The notes under the pieces: generated by a model
Told to the model about the DNA's origin: nothing
What the model saw: only the letters and a program-made list of their open reading frames with translations
Databases searched by the model: none
Origin: an uncultured Alphaproteobacteria bacterium
Lineage (GTDB): Bacteria > Pseudomonadota > Alphaproteobacteria > Rs-D84
Direction: 5' to 3'
Length of the DNA: 31,960 bases
Assembly (NCBI GenBank): GCA_904502245.1
Contig: CAJGDN010000006.1
Coordinates: 1 to 31,960, forward strand
Part shown: positions 1 to 8,160 of the stretch, in pieces
How the letters are laid out: each line of letters starts with the position of its first letter
How positions within the stretch are numbered: the stretch's first letter is position 1
Position numbers and translations under genes: made by a program

Positions 1-94
1 ATTTTGGTGCAACAACTTTCTTAGCGGTTGCTTTCTTTGCAGGGGCAGCTTTCTTTGCTGTTGTTTTTGCTGCTGTTTTTTTTGCTTCTGCCAT
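1..94 (-). CDS. rpsI: 30S ribosomal protein S9, N-terminal fragment (runs off left edge)
   Basis: Only the first 31 codons are in the window. They read MAEAKKTAAKTTAKKAAPAK and continue equally rich in Ala and Lys. The ATG shares one base with the rplM stop codon (TAATG), so the two genes are translationally coupled. The identification rests on the near-universal rplM-rpsI order; the conserved S9 body lies outside the window. Lys/Ala-rich N-terminal extensions on S9 are known in some alphaproteobacteria. The protein would sit in the 30S head, with its tail reaching towards the P-site. The assignment is an inference from position and composition, since no S9-specific motif is visible. Confidence 0.72.
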   Translation of the reverse strand, partial: MAEAKKTAAKTTAKKAAPAKKATAKKVVAPK

Positions 95-567
95 TATTCG
101 CCCCTTTTGTTCTTGCGGTTCAAGCCTGCGAAATCAATAACTTCTGGTTTCTGGGCTTCGTGTTTGTGTTCTGCGCCTGCATAAACGTGCAGTTTTGTTA
201 AACGCTGGTTTGCCAATGCAACTGCTGTGCGACGGCCCATCATACGTTTTACAGCGTTGAAAACCAATTTTTCTGGTTTTTCAGAACGCATCTGACCCAA
301 TGTGCGTGATTTCAATGAACCTGTCCACAATGAATGCCAGAAGAAACGGTCTTTGTCAGCTTTGTGTCCAGACAAAGCAACCTTGTCTGCATTGATGATG
401 ATAACGTGGTCACCACAATCCATGTTTGGTGTCCATGTTGGCTTGTGCTTGCCACGCAGGATGTTTGCGGTGTACGCCGCCAAACGACCCAATGTGCAAT
501 CAGTTGCGTCAATCAGATACCATTTGGCTTCTAATTCGCACTTTTTTAACGATTTTGTCGCTGCCAT
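94..567 (-). CDS. rplM: 50S ribosomal protein L13
   Basis: This 157-residue protein is a primary-binding component of the 50S subunit. Recognisable L13 blocks are WYLIDATDCTLGRLA, followed by the region ending GDHVIIINADKVALSGHK, and near the C-terminus the LRVYAG-like LHVYAGAEHKHEAQKPE. The start is ATG at 567-565, preceded by AAGGA at good spacing; the reading frame stays open for 34 more codons upstream, but that stretch overlaps the promoter and does not resemble L13. The length is slightly above the typical 142 because of a short N-terminal extension. The gene is coupled to rpsI downstream by a one-base overlap and driven by a near-consensus promoter at 607-635. Confidence 0.96.
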   Translation of the reverse strand: MAATKSLKKCELEAKWYLIDATDCTLGRLAAYTANILRGKHKPTWTPNMDCGDHVIIINADKVALSGHKADKDRFFWHSLWTGSLKSRTLGQMRSEKPEKLVFNAVKRMMGRRTAVALANQRLTKLHVYAGAEHKHEAQKPEVIDFAGLNRKNKRGE

Positions 568-606
568 TTTTGTTTTCCTTGTTTGTTTATTGTTATAGCG
601 GTGCGT

Positions 607-635
607 ATTATGACGCAAAGTCCCAGAAAAGTCAA
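607..635 (-). promoter_or_regulatory. Sigma-70-type promoter for rplM-rpsI
   Basis: Read on the minus strand, TTGACT (plus positions 630-635) and CATAAT (607-612) are separated by exactly 17 bases. The predicted transcription start lies around 600, leaving a leader of about 35 bases before the rplM ATG. The near-consensus match fits a highly expressed ribosomal operon. Confidence 0.7.
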
Positions 636-647
636 GAAAAAACATTG

Positions 648-663
648 CGGTATTATTATACCG
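648..663. repeat. Inverted repeat between divergent promoters
   Basis: CGGTAT and ATACCG flank a 4-base spacer. The element lies just upstream of both the rplM (minus) and J-protein (plus) promoters and is itself flanked by AACATT direct repeats. It could be an operator or an incidental structure; nothing identifies a cognate regulator. Confidence 0.3.
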
Positions 664-680
664 TAACATTCGTTGATAGT

Positions 681-709
681 TTGATTTAGACGTTTTTTTT
701 TGTTATACT
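681..709 (+). promoter_or_regulatory. Sigma-70-type promoter for the J-domain gene
   Basis: TTGATT at 681-686 and TATACT at 704-709 are spaced by 17 bases. The expected transcript begins near 716, about 29 bases before the ATG at 745, and includes the ribosome-binding sequence AGAGG. Confidence 0.6.
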
Positions 710-744
710 TAGAATAAATATATTTTTAACAAAAGAGGTTTATC

Positions 745-1329
745 ATGTCAAAATTATCAATAAACGATGCTGCGCAAATCCTGGGGATAGGTGTTGATGC
801 AACTCGTGAACAATTGCGCAAGGCGTATAAAAAATTAATTTTAATGTATCATCCAGATAAAAATCAAAATAATCCACAAGCAGAAGAAATGACAAAAAAG
901 ATTAATGAAGCGAATGCTGTATTTGAAAACTATCTGGATGGAGAGCGAGTAGAAAATACAGTTAATTCATCATATGGACAAAACAAGGAACAGAATAGAC
1001 AGAACAATCCTGTTGTTGATGTGCTGAAACAGGAATATGAGAAGGCCGTAAAAAAACACAGAGATCTTCTGGATAATGATATGAAAGCAATACGTCAAAA
1101 GGTGGCAGCGGCGGAAGCTAAATTACAGGACTTGTTGAGTAATCCTGTTATCAAAAATGTTTTAGATAAAAAAATTGAATGTATTGATAAGTTGAAAAGT
1201 TTGTTGTTGCAACAGAAATTGTTGGTTGGACAGGCGATGTTGTTGGCTGATTTTGTGCAACAATGTAAAAAACGTTATGAAGATGCGTTGGGGCGTTGTT
1301 ACAGTGGGAATGCCCAAGACGGAAGATAG
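745..1329 (+). CDS. Small J-domain (DnaJ-like) protein
   Basis: The 194-residue protein has an N-terminal J-domain at about residues 5-68 containing the diagnostic HPD tripeptide at 36-38 (LILMYHPDKN). J-domains stimulate the ATPase of a DnaK-type Hsp70 and deliver clients to it. There is no Gly/Phe region, zinc finger or C-terminal substrate domain, so this is not DnaJ itself but a J-domain-only (class C) co-chaperone. Residues 70-100 are Asn/Gln-rich, and about 100-185 is predicted helical and charged, likely a coiled coil, with no membrane segment. The ATG follows AGAGG. The gene is monocistronic, between its own promoter and a bidirectional terminator. Its client is unknown. Confidence 0.85.
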   Translation: MSKLSINDAAQILGIGVDATREQLRKAYKKLILMYHPDKNQNNPQAEEMTKKINEANAVFENYLDGERVENTVNSSYGQNKEQNRQNNPVVDVLKQEYEKAVKKHRDLLDNDMKAIRQKVAAAEAKLQDLLSNPVIKNVLDKKIECIDKLKSLLLQQKLLVGQAMLLADFVQQCKKRYEDALGRCYSGNAQDGR

Positions 1330-1360
1330 AAAAAACGCCCGTTTGGGCGTTTTTTGTTTT
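1330..1360. terminator. Bidirectional intrinsic terminator between J-protein gene and argS
   Basis: AAAAAACGCCC, a GTTT loop and GGGCGTTTTTT form a hairpin with a T-run on either strand. It sits between convergent genes whose stop codons are both within a few bases, so it can serve both. Confidence 0.9.
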
Positions 1361-1362
1361 GA

Positions 1363-3069
1363 TTACATTTCGTTTGGAACGATTAATCCCATTAAATCAA
1401 TTGTTTTTAACAATGTTTCGCGTGCTACGTTTACGATATGCAGGCGCCCTGCCCGTACATCGGATGGTGTGTCTTCACGCAGGATTGGGCAATTATGATA
1501 GAATGTGTTGATTAATTGGCACAAATCATATGCATAATTTGCAATCATGTCTGTGGCGCGGTTTTCAAATGCGCTGATGACGGTGCGTTCAAAATCCAAC
1601 ACGCCAATCAACAGATTACGTTCATCTGCATTCATTGGCATGTATGCAGGGTTTGCGTTCATTGTGGCGCGTTTTAACACGCTGTTCAGACGGACGGCAG
1701 TGTATAAAATGTATGGACCGGTGCGACCTTCGAAACTGGTGACGGATGCAGGGTCAAAGATATAATCTGAACGTACGTCATGCATCAAGTCATTGAATTT
1801 TACCGCCGCCAATGCAATTGCGCGGATTGTATCTTCGTCCAATGTTTTGCCAGATTCAGATACACGTTCGCGAACGGCAACGTTAACTGCATCAATAATG
1901 TCGTCCAAACCAGCAGCGTTTCCGTCGCGTGTTTTAAATGGTTTCCCGTCGCGCCCGTTAATTGTCCCGTATCCGATATGTTCCAGGTTGTTGTAATCAA
2001 AGATTTCAGAAATTTGGGACGCACGGAATAATTGTTCAAAGTGCAGACTTTGGCGCAGGTCTGTGAAATAAATGATTTTGTCTGGATTATCGGTTAATTT
2101 ACGGCAATATACCGCCGCCAGGTCAGTTGAGTCATATGTATCTGCCCCGCGTGAGTCTGTCCACATATATGGTGGCATCGGTTTGTTGTCATCTTCGCGT
2201 TTGACAACGATTACCTGGGCGCCGTCGCTTTCTGAAATTAAATCTTTGGCGCGCAATATTTTTTCAACATCGTCCAGATATTTTGCCGCGTTGCGTTCGC
2301 CTAAATCATAATCAAATGGTAAAATATTTAGGCGACTGACAGTTTCTTGCATCATTTCCATGGATATTTTCAGGAATTTTTCATACAACGCAAAGTAGCC
2401 CGCATGACCGTTTTGGAACTTGGCCTTGATATCCTGGGCGTGTGCTTGGAATTCTGGGTTTTCTTTGGCAAAACTGCTGGCGGCGGGATAGTATGTATTT
2501 AATTCCGACGGGTTTATTTCAAAATCAACCGGTGTGTCTGGGGTAAAATTATCATTGAAATATGGTAATTCTGGGTGCAGGCGTTCAATCCATGCGATAA
2601 TTAATGCCATTGGTTTGCCCCAGTCGCCAATATGATTCCATGAGTATGTTTTATGCCCTAATAATTTAGCAATACGGTTAAATGTGTCGCCAACAATTGA
2701 TGTGCGTAAATGACCAATGTGCAATGATTTCGCAACGTTATATGCCCCATAGTCCAAATCAATTGTCATCGGGGTTGTTGTGTGTGGGGCTTGTTCTGCG
2801 CAGGCAGATTCCCAAATAAATTCGTCTTTTAGTTTAATGTTAATAAAACCAGGCCCTGCGATTGAGGCGTCAGCTACAAAATCTAATTCTGTTAATTTTG
2901 GCAGGATTTCAGATGCCAGTTCGCGTGGGTTTTTGCCCGCGCTGCGTGCCATTACCATTGCGGCGTTCGTGGAAAAATCGCCAAATTCACGATTGCGTGG
3001 AACTTCCAGATTAACTGTTGTTCCCAGTTTTTCATTTATTGCATTTGATACATACTTATACAAATTCAT
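1363..3069 (-). CDS. argS: Arginyl-tRNA synthetase
   Basis: This class I aminoacyl-tRNA synthetase charges tRNA-Arg with arginine in the cytoplasm. The 568-residue length matches the family (577 in E. coli). Visible features are the N-terminal Add-1 domain (residues 1-90, with NREFGDFSTNAAM), the HIGH signature in NVAKSLHIGHLRTS at 117-120, and GKPFKTRDG at 375-383, where the degenerate KMSK loop of ArgRS lies. The C-terminal helical DALR-type anticodon-binding domain includes GRTGPYILYTAVRLNSVLKR. The ATG is preceded by AAGG. The gene starts 33 bases after the kinase gene, so it is probably the last gene of that operon. Confidence 0.97.
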   Translation of the reverse strand: MNLYKYVSNAINEKLGTTVNLEVPRNREFGDFSTNAAMVMARSAGKNPRELASEILPKLTELDFVADASIAGPGFINIKLKDEFIWESACAEQAPHTTTPMTIDLDYGAYNVAKSLHIGHLRTSIVGDTFNRIAKLLGHKTYSWNHIGDWGKPMALIIAWIERLHPELPYFNDNFTPDTPVDFEINPSELNTYYPAASSFAKENPEFQAHAQDIKAKFQNGHAGYFALYEKFLKISMEMMQETVSRLNILPFDYDLGERNAAKYLDDVEKILRAKDLISESDGAQVIVVKREDDNKPMPPYMWTDSRGADTYDSTDLAAVYCRKLTDNPDKIIYFTDLRQSLHFEQLFRASQISEIFDYNNLEHIGYGTINGRDGKPFKTRDGNAAGLDDIIDAVNVAVRERVSESGKTLDEDTIRAIALAAVKFNDLMHDVRSDYIFDPASVTSFEGRTGPYILYTAVRLNSVLKRATMNANPAYMPMNADERNLLIGVLDFERTVISAFENRATDMIANYAYDLCQLINTFYHNCPILREDTPSDVRAGRLHIVNVARETLLKTIDLMGLIVPNEM

Positions 3070-3102
3070 TTTATTTAGCCTTAGTTCTTAAAAAAATACT
3101 GT

Positions 3103-4383
3103 TTATATTGGTAATACTATTTTGACTTTTAATCCGCCCATCTCGCTGTCTTGCAAGAAGATTTGACCGCCATGATTTTCAATTGCGGTCTGGGCGATTG
3201 ACAGTCCCAGTCCTGTGCCACCAGTGTCGGCGCGTCGCGCATCGTCTAGGCGCACAAATGGACGCATTGCGTCTTTCTTGCGTTCGTCTGGAATGCCAGG
3301 ACCATCGTCTTCGATTATGATTTCTATGCTGTCTTCGTTGTCGTGTTCAGTTATTTTGATAATCTTATGTGCATATTTTGCGGCGTTTTCAATTATGTTG
3401 CTGAACGCGCGCGCCAATGCCATTGGACGCGCATAGAACTGTGTTGGCGCATCAGGAAAGTCTGTGATGATGCGTTTGTCTGGCGCTGCGTCGCGTGCAA
3501 TGCGTGTCAGCATTGGTGGTAATTCGGTTGCTTGTTCTATTTCTGGGGCTTCGCCACGCGCAAATGCCAGATAACCATTTACCATTTCCGTCATACGATC
3601 AATGTCGCGTATTAATTCTTCGTTTGACGCTGTGTCTGTTTCCAAGGCCAGGCGCATGCGTGTTAGTGGTGCTTTTAGGTCGTGGCTGACCGCATTTAGC
3701 ATATCTGTTCGCGTGCGGTTATATCTGTCCAAACGTTCCTTCATTGTAATCATTGATTTTGCCGCTTCGCGGATTTCTTTGGAACCAGTTGGTACAAACC
3801 CAGGCGCGTCCAGGCCGCGGCCAAAACGACCGGCTGCATGGGCAATTCGGCGTATGCTGCGTGTGTGCATGATGATAAATGGGGAAATCAGAATTGATAC
3901 AATTAAAATTGATCCCAACAGCCAGATTAAGAATACTTCGGTACTGGTTGAATATATTCTATAAAGCGATGTGCCAAATGTCGCAATCCGGTTGTCGCGT
4001 GTTGGAACATCGATATAAACCAGACGTTTGCTGCGGTCTGTAAAGATTTGTGCACGACGTTTCAAACGTTTTGATAATTCTGATGCCAGTTTCCCTGTTT
4101 CGTGTGCGTGATTGTCATTGTGTTTAGGACGATTTAGTTTTTCATGAAATGTGACATTAATGCCGATATCACGTGCCATTTTTTCAACAGCGTCAGTATT
4201 ACCTTCGTCAATAAAATTTGTCATTGTGGTAATTTCGCCCGCCAATGTGCGCGCCAGTGTGTCATGTACACGCGACCAGTGGTTGCCAAAAAATGCATTC
4301 GCAATAATTGCCAATGCAACAACCAGTGGTATTAAAATCATTAAAATCGTACGCCATAAAAAACTGCGTGGTGTTAATCTCAT
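3103..4383 (-). CDS. EnvZ-like membrane sensor histidine kinase
   Basis: The 426-residue kinase has two membrane segments (about 10-32 and 151-172) flanking a roughly 118-residue periplasmic sensor region, then a HAMP linker (about 173-225). The dimerisation/phospho-acceptor helix reads MLNAVSHDLKAPLTRMRLAL with His234. The HATPase domain has the N-box NIIENAAKYA (329-338), G1 box DDGPGIP (359-365) and G2 box GGTGLGL (388-394). All catalytic motifs are intact. The order and the SHDLKAPLTRMRLALE helix are typical of EnvZ-type kinases. Its start overlaps the end of the upstream regulator gene by four bases (ATGA), so the two proteins are coupled partners. The signal sensed cannot be read from the sequence. 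Confidence 0.92.
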   Translation of the reverse strand: MRLTPRSFLWRTILMILIPLVVALAIIANAFFGNHWSRVHDTLARTLAGEITTMTNFIDEGNTDAVEKMARDIGINVTFHEKLNRPKHNDNHAHETGKLASELSKRLKRRAQIFTDRSKRLVYIDVPTRDNRIATFGTSLYRIYSTSTEVFLIWLLGSILIVSILISPFIIMHTRSIRRIAHAAGRFGRGLDAPGFVPTGSKEIREAAKSMITMKERLDRYNRTRTDMLNAVSHDLKAPLTRMRLALETDTASNEELIRDIDRMTEMVNGYLAFARGEAPEIEQATELPPMLTRIARDAAPDKRIITDFPDAPTQFYARPMALARAFSNIIENAAKYAHKIIKITEHDNEDSIEIIIEDDGPGIPDERKKDAMRPFVRLDDARRADTGGTGLGLSIAQTAIENHGGQIFLQDSEMGGLKVKIVLPI

Positions 4384-5045
4384 TTTGTGTCACCATTTTT
4401 TGTTGTTGGAGCGTTTGTTAGGTCGATTAATTTATAGCCCTGGCCCCGGATTGTTATTATGTCTAGATTAGATAATACAACATTTAATTTATTGCGCAAG
4501 CGTTTTGCAACCATTGGTGCCGCTGGCACAATATTTCCAACTGGATGTGTCATGTTTTGTAATAATTTCTTTTCTTCGCCAGATAATTGTAGTATCTGGG
4601 GAGTAATCTCGTTGCCTGATATAATAAAGAAATCATTGTTCATGAACACCAAACCAGTTGGCATTTCATTGTGTGTTTTTTTTGTTGTCTTAATCATGTT
4701 GTTCAGACGCAGAATTAATTCGCGAATTTGAAATGGTTTGGCAAGATAATCGTTTGCACCATTTGTCAGACCGTCAATTGCATTTTCTGGACCAGTCATT
4801 GCGGTCAACATGATTGTTGGTGTTTGGTCGCCAGAGTGGCGCAATTGTTTCAGAAATGACAGTCCGTCCATGCCGGTCATCATTCTATCCAGCACTATTG
4901 CATCGACAGATATACGGTTTAATATTTCTGTTGCATTTTCTGCAGATTCAGCAGTCAGAACGTAAAAACCATCATTGCGCAATCCGCGTGCCAGCGTATT
5001 GCGCAATATGTCATCGTCATCAACAATTAAAATAGTTTTATTCAT
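4380..5045 (-). CDS. OmpR-family response regulator with contracted DNA-binding domain
   Basis: The 221-residue regulator has a canonical receiver domain: acidic pocket DDDD at 9-12, phospho-acceptor Asp53 (IVLDRMMTGMDG), Thr81 and Lys103 (LAKPF). The C-terminal part looks like an OmpR winged helix, beginning LSGEEKKLLQNM and ending ITIRGQGYKLI (wing). The stretch between them is visibly shorter than usual: the recognition-helix region is reduced to about AAPMVAKRLRNKLNVV, roughly 15-18 residues less than in OmpR. It is coupled to the kinase downstream and follows the exported-protein gene by three bases. It probably still binds DNA, but the target cannot be predicted. Confidence 0.88.
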   Translation of the reverse strand: MNKTILIVDDDDILRNTLARGLRNDGFYVLTAESAENATEILNRISVDAIVLDRMMTGMDGLSFLKQLRHSGDQTPTIMLTAMTGPENAIDGLTNGANDYLAKPFQIRELILRLNNMIKTTKKTHNEMPTGLVFMNNDFFIISGNEITPQILQLSGEEKKLLQNMTHPVGNIVPAAPMVAKRLRNKLNVVLSNLDIITIRGQGYKLIDLTNAPTTKNGDTK

Positions 5046-5048
5046 TTA

Positions 5049-5969
5049 TTATTTATTAAATGGTTCAACAGCATATTCGCCAGGTTGTATTGTGCGCATA
5101 GCATTGTTCGCGCCCATCATGTCTTCTTCGTAAACCGCAGCACGGAACTGCATGCCACCAGTTGCAAATTCTGTTTTTAACAATGCGTATCCTGTGCCCC
5201 CGCCAGTTGTTGGACCTTGCATTCCCAATGAATAATAACCGCCAATGATTCCGTAATCAAGGTCAATATAATCAATGCTTAATATTAATGATACGCTGCT
5301 GATGCCGTCACTGGTCATATTGCATGCAAATTCGCGATTGGACAATAGCGCTTCGGAATTAACAGGTACAACAATATCCATAACAGTTGGTTCGCATACA
5401 CGGTCTATGCCGTTAACCAGGAATTCATATGTCATGCCAACAGTTGCCTTGGACAGACCTGTTGATGTGCTGACCTGAGAAATTGTTGCCTTGGGGATTT
5501 TTACCATGGCGTTTGCGATGCCACTGCGTACAGGGAATGATATCCCAGATTGTAGACAGTCGCGCGAAAATGGGTCTGCTTCGCAAATATAAACGCGTGA
5601 ATGCGCGTTCATTAAAAACATGTTTGTCAGACTGTTGAACAGAAATGAACGTGTTATGCGTTCGTTCAGGCGTGTGCAACCGAAATTACGGCATATTACC
5701 ATTGGACGGTCCGCAAACATTACCCCAGGATGTTGGGCAGATTCATTAGCGCGGGCTGCTTCGATGTTTTGATCATAGTCCAGGCTGTCTGCGCGCATCA
5801 TGAATTCTGATTCTGGAATAAAATTCGGGTCATCTGGGTATGCATAGTATGACTGAACCGGGGTCTGGGTATAGATTGTCTGAAAATCCTGGTTCATAAT
5901 TTCTGTCGCAGAATAAGCAGAAAAACCGCAAAAAACAGTCAAAAATGCAATAAAAAATGGTTTTAACAT
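5049..5969 (-). CDS. Exported protein of unknown function, first gene of the two-component operon
   Basis: I do not recognise this 306-residue protein. Residues 1-21 (MLKPFFIAFLTVFCGFSAYS and one more) form a signal peptide with a plausible signal peptidase I site near Ala21, so it is probably periplasmic or surface-located. The mature part has cysteines near VICRNFGCTRLNE, YICEADPFSRDCLQ, RVCEPT and FACNMT, suggesting disulfides. The second half is rich in beta-type hydrophobic alternation, and no later membrane helix is evident. AAAGG precedes the ATG. It ends three bases before the OmpR-like gene, so it is probably co-transcribed. A role as accessory sensor or target of the kinase is possible but is only an inference from position. 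Confidence 0.8.
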   Translation of the reverse strand: MLKPFFIAFLTVFCGFSAYSATEIMNQDFQTIYTQTPVQSYYAYPDDPNFIPESEFMMRADSLDYDQNIEAARANESAQHPGVMFADRPMVICRNFGCTRLNERITRSFLFNSLTNMFLMNAHSRVYICEADPFSRDCLQSGISFPVRSGIANAMVKIPKATISQVSTSTGLSKATVGMTYEFLVNGIDRVCEPTVMDIVVPVNSEALLSNREFACNMTSDGISSVSLILSIDYIDLDYGIIGGYYSLGMQGPTTGGGTGYALLKTEFATGGMQFRAAVYEEDMMGANNAMRTIQPGEYAVEPFNK

Positions 5970-5997
5970 GATAAAGCCTTTGGTTCTCTCATGCTGA

Positions 5998-6027
5998 ATA
6001 TTAGAACATTTTAGATATTTGTGTAAA
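5998..6027 (-). promoter_or_regulatory. Candidate promoter for the exported protein/OmpR/EnvZ/argS operon
   Basis: On the minus strand TTTACA (plus 6022-6027) and TAATAT (5998-6003) are 18 bases apart, about 30 bases upstream of the ATG at 5969. No equally good candidate for the divergent plus-strand operon was found in the remaining 100 bases. Confidence 0.45.
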
Positions 6028-6104
6028 GTGAAAATTTTTTATTGAAATTTGATTACGGTTTGTTCTAACGTTTATGAGGAATAAAAAAAGAAAGGTGGAA
6101 TGCG

Positions 6105-6764
6105 ATGGTTGATTTAATAATTACTGGGGAATCCGGTAAGTTGCATGCAGTTTATCATAAGTCTGCGGTTGAGGCGGCGCCATTGGCGGTAGTTTTGTCT
6201 GGGAACCCACGTCAGAAATATCATATGAATGATCGTGTGTCTTATGCAATGTTTCGCGCGTTTATGGATATTGGTTTTTCAGTAGTGCGATTTAATTATC
6301 GTGGTGTTGGTGATTCCGATGGGGTTATTGGAACGACTGCTGAAAATATGTTGGATATCGCAACAGTAATTGATTGGATTCAAAACCATAATGAAGATAG
6401 TGATAAAATATGGTTGGCGGGACATCAATTAGGTGCATGGTACGTGTTGCAGGCAATGATGCGCCGACCAGAGGTGTCGGGTTTTGCATTAGTGTCGCCT
6501 GATTCTTCTGTTTCTGATTTCGCATTTTTATCCCCACGCCCAAACCGTGGTTTGTTATTGCAGGGCGCAATGGAAGGAGATGATGCGCGTGTGTTTGGTT
6601 CTCATTTAACACAGATTCTGAAAAAGCAAGCACAGATTGATTTAGAAACAATTCGTGTCCGTGGTGCAGATGCAATGTATAGTCAACCCGCAGATTTGCG
6701 CCAAATGTATAATGATTTAAAGGCCTATGTCGGGCGAGAAAACGCAGAAGATAAGTTGTTGTAA
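6105..6764 (+). CDS. Alpha/beta-hydrolase-fold protein with Gln in place of the nucleophile
   Basis: The 219-residue cytoplasmic protein resembles the small alpha/beta hydrolases of the COG2945 type: VVLSGNPRQKY, then VVRFNYRGVGDSDG (62-73) and the nucleophile-elbow strand IWLAGHQLGAWYVLQAMMRR. In the family the elbow reads G-x-S-x-G; here it is GHQLG (106-110), with Gln108 in the Ser position. The acid and His regions are also not obvious in the C-terminal third. It may therefore be a non-catalytic member with a binding or scaffolding role. The ATG is preceded by AAAGGTGG. Its stop lies three bases before ruvB, suggesting co-transcription with the ruvB-tol genes. Confidence 0.82.
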   Translation: MVDLIITGESGKLHAVYHKSAVEAAPLAVVLSGNPRQKYHMNDRVSYAMFRAFMDIGFSVVRFNYRGVGDSDGVIGTTAENMLDIATVIDWIQNHNEDSDKIWLAGHQLGAWYVLQAMMRRPEVSGFALVSPDSSVSDFAFLSPRPNRGLLLQGAMEGDDARVFGSHLTQILKKQAQIDLETIRVRGADAMYSQPADLRQMYNDLKAYVGRENAEDKLL

Positions 6765-6767
6765 ATT

Positions 6768-7757
6768 ATGCAAAATAAAGAACGTTTTTTAGATGCAAAT
6801 ATACCTGATGATATGTCGGCGACAATTCGCCCGAGATCACTGGGGGATTTTATAGGACATGAAGGCCTGAAACAAAATTTGTCTGTGTTTATTTCTGGCG
6901 CACGCAATCGCAACGAAGCAATGGATCATGTTTTGCTGTATGGTCCCCCAGGGTTGGGCAAAACAACGTTGGCGCATATTGTGGCAAATGAATTAGGGAC
7001 TAATTTTCGGGCACCAGCTGCACCAATGCTGACAAAACAAGGGGATTTAGCTGCGATTTTAACAGCGTTGGAACCAATGGATGTTTTGTTTATAGATGAA
7101 ATTCATCGTTTGCCAACGGCAATAGAAGAAGTTTTGTATTCAGCAATGGAAGATTTTAAGTTAGATATCATGTTAGGCGAAGGCCCCAGTGCAAAAAGTG
7201 TGCGTATCGACCTGCCCCCGTTTACGTTGGTTGGGGCGACAACACGTACGGGATTGCTGTCAAATCCGTTGCGCGACAGATTTGGAATTGATTTGCGCCT
7301 GACGTTTTATTCGCCAGAAGATTTGGGCCGTATTATTCAACGCAGTGCAAATATTTTGGGTACGCCAATTGATGCAGATGGCGCATTGATGTTGGCGCGT
7401 TCCGCACGTGGAACACCACGTATCGCGAACCGTTTGTTAAAACGTGCACGAGATTTTGCATCGGCACTGGGGAAAAATCAAATCTCTGCGGACATTATAA
7501 AAACCACCCTGTTTCAATTACATATTGATAATTGTGGGTTGGATGAAATTGACCGTGAGTATATGAATATGATTATCAAATTCTATGCAGGTGGGCCAGT
7601 TGGAATTGAAAATTTGGCGGCGGCATTGTCTGAACCAAGTGACACAATAGAAGATGTGATTGAACCGTACTTGATGCAATTAGGATTTGTTCAACGTACA
7701 CCGCGTGGACGTGTAATAACTGATGCGGGATACCGTCATCTGGGACTGGAAAAGTGA
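6768..7757 (+). CDS. ruvB: Holliday junction branch migration DNA helicase RuvB
   Basis: RuvB is the hexameric AAA+ motor that, with RuvA, drives branch migration of Holliday junctions. The 329-residue length is typical. Visible features are Walker A GPPGLGKTT (59-67), Walker B DVLFIDEIH (105-113), sensor 1 GATTR (156-160), the arginine-finger region LLSNPLRDRFG (163-173), and the C-terminal winged helix including GGPVGIENLAAALSE and QLGFVQRTPRGR. The first ATG gives the usual short N-terminal extension before IRPRSLGDFIG. No strong Shine-Dalgarno is seen, so translation is probably coupled to the upstream gene. ruvA and ruvC are not adjacent, unlike the common ruvCAB arrangement. Confidence 0.97.
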   Translation: MQNKERFLDANIPDDMSATIRPRSLGDFIGHEGLKQNLSVFISGARNRNEAMDHVLLYGPPGLGKTTLAHIVANELGTNFRAPAAPMLTKQGDLAAILTALEPMDVLFIDEIHRLPTAIEEVLYSAMEDFKLDIMLGEGPSAKSVRIDLPPFTLVGATTRTGLLSNPLRDRFGIDLRLTFYSPEDLGRIIQRSANILGTPIDADGALMLARSARGTPRIANRLLKRARDFASALGKNQISADIIKTTLFQLHIDNCGLDEIDREYMNMIIKFYAGGPVGIENLAAALSEPSDTIEDVIEPYLMQLGFVQRTPRGRVITDAGYRHLGLEK

Positions 7758-7763
7758 TTAGAA

Positions 7764-8141
7764 ATGTCTAAAATTCATACTTTCCCGTTTACAATTGCTT
7801 ATGCAGATACCGATGCCGAAGGTATTGTTTATCATGCCCGATATCTAGAAATTGCAGAACGCGCACGAATGAATTGGTTGCAAGGTAAATTAAGTGTGGG
7901 GGATGATGTTGGGTTTGTGGTTCGTGAACTAAATATCAAGTATGTTCAACCGCTTTGTGTTGCAGATGAGTTTGTTGTAGAAACACAGATGGTAGATATA
8001 GGAGCCGCGGTTGTGCGAATTGAACAAAAGTTTGTAAAAGATACATCTGTTTGTGCTATAATAAACTTAAAGGTTGCGTATTTGGGGGCTGATATGCGTC
8101 CAAAACGAATACCAAAAGAATTTATTTCGGGTTTAATATAA
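7764..8141 (+). CDS. ybgC: Tol-Pal system-associated acyl-CoA thioesterase YbgC
   Basis: The 125-residue hot-dog-fold thioesterase is of the 4-hydroxybenzoyl-CoA thioesterase family. The signature YADTDAEGIVYHARYLEIAE (13-32) carries the catalytic Asp17 and the VYH motif. Known members hydrolyse short- or acyl-chain CoA/ACP thioesters and are nearly always encoded with the tol genes; the exact envelope role is unclear. It starts six bases after ruvB and leads directly into tolQ. A perfect extended -10 sequence inside its 3' part may provide a separate promoter for tolQRA. Confidence 0.93.
   Translation: MSKIHTFPFTIAYADTDAEGIVYHARYLEIAERARMNWLQGKLSVGDDVGFVVRELNIKYVQPLCVADEFVVETQMVDIGAAVVRIEQKFVKDTSVCAIINLKVAYLGADMRPKRIPKEFISGLI
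8054..8062 (+). promoter_or_regulatory. Candidate internal extended -10 promoter for tolQRA
   Basis: TGCTATAAT inside ybgC matches the extended -10 consensus TGnTATAAT perfectly, about 100 bases before tolQ. Upstream -35 matches are weak (TTGTAA at 19-base spacing), as is usual for extended -10 promoters. It lies within codons, so chance occurrence is possible. Confidence 0.35.
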
Positions 8142-8160
8142 AAATAAAAAGGGGTAAGAG

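Noticed and set aside
302..598. Open reading frames on the plus strand opposite rplM
   Set aside because: They lie wholly antisense to the clearly conserved L13 gene and lack ribosome-binding sites.
568..669. N-terminal extension of L13 to position 669
   Set aside because: The extra 34 codons cover the -10/-35 promoter sequences and do not resemble L13, whereas ATG at 567 has AAGGA.
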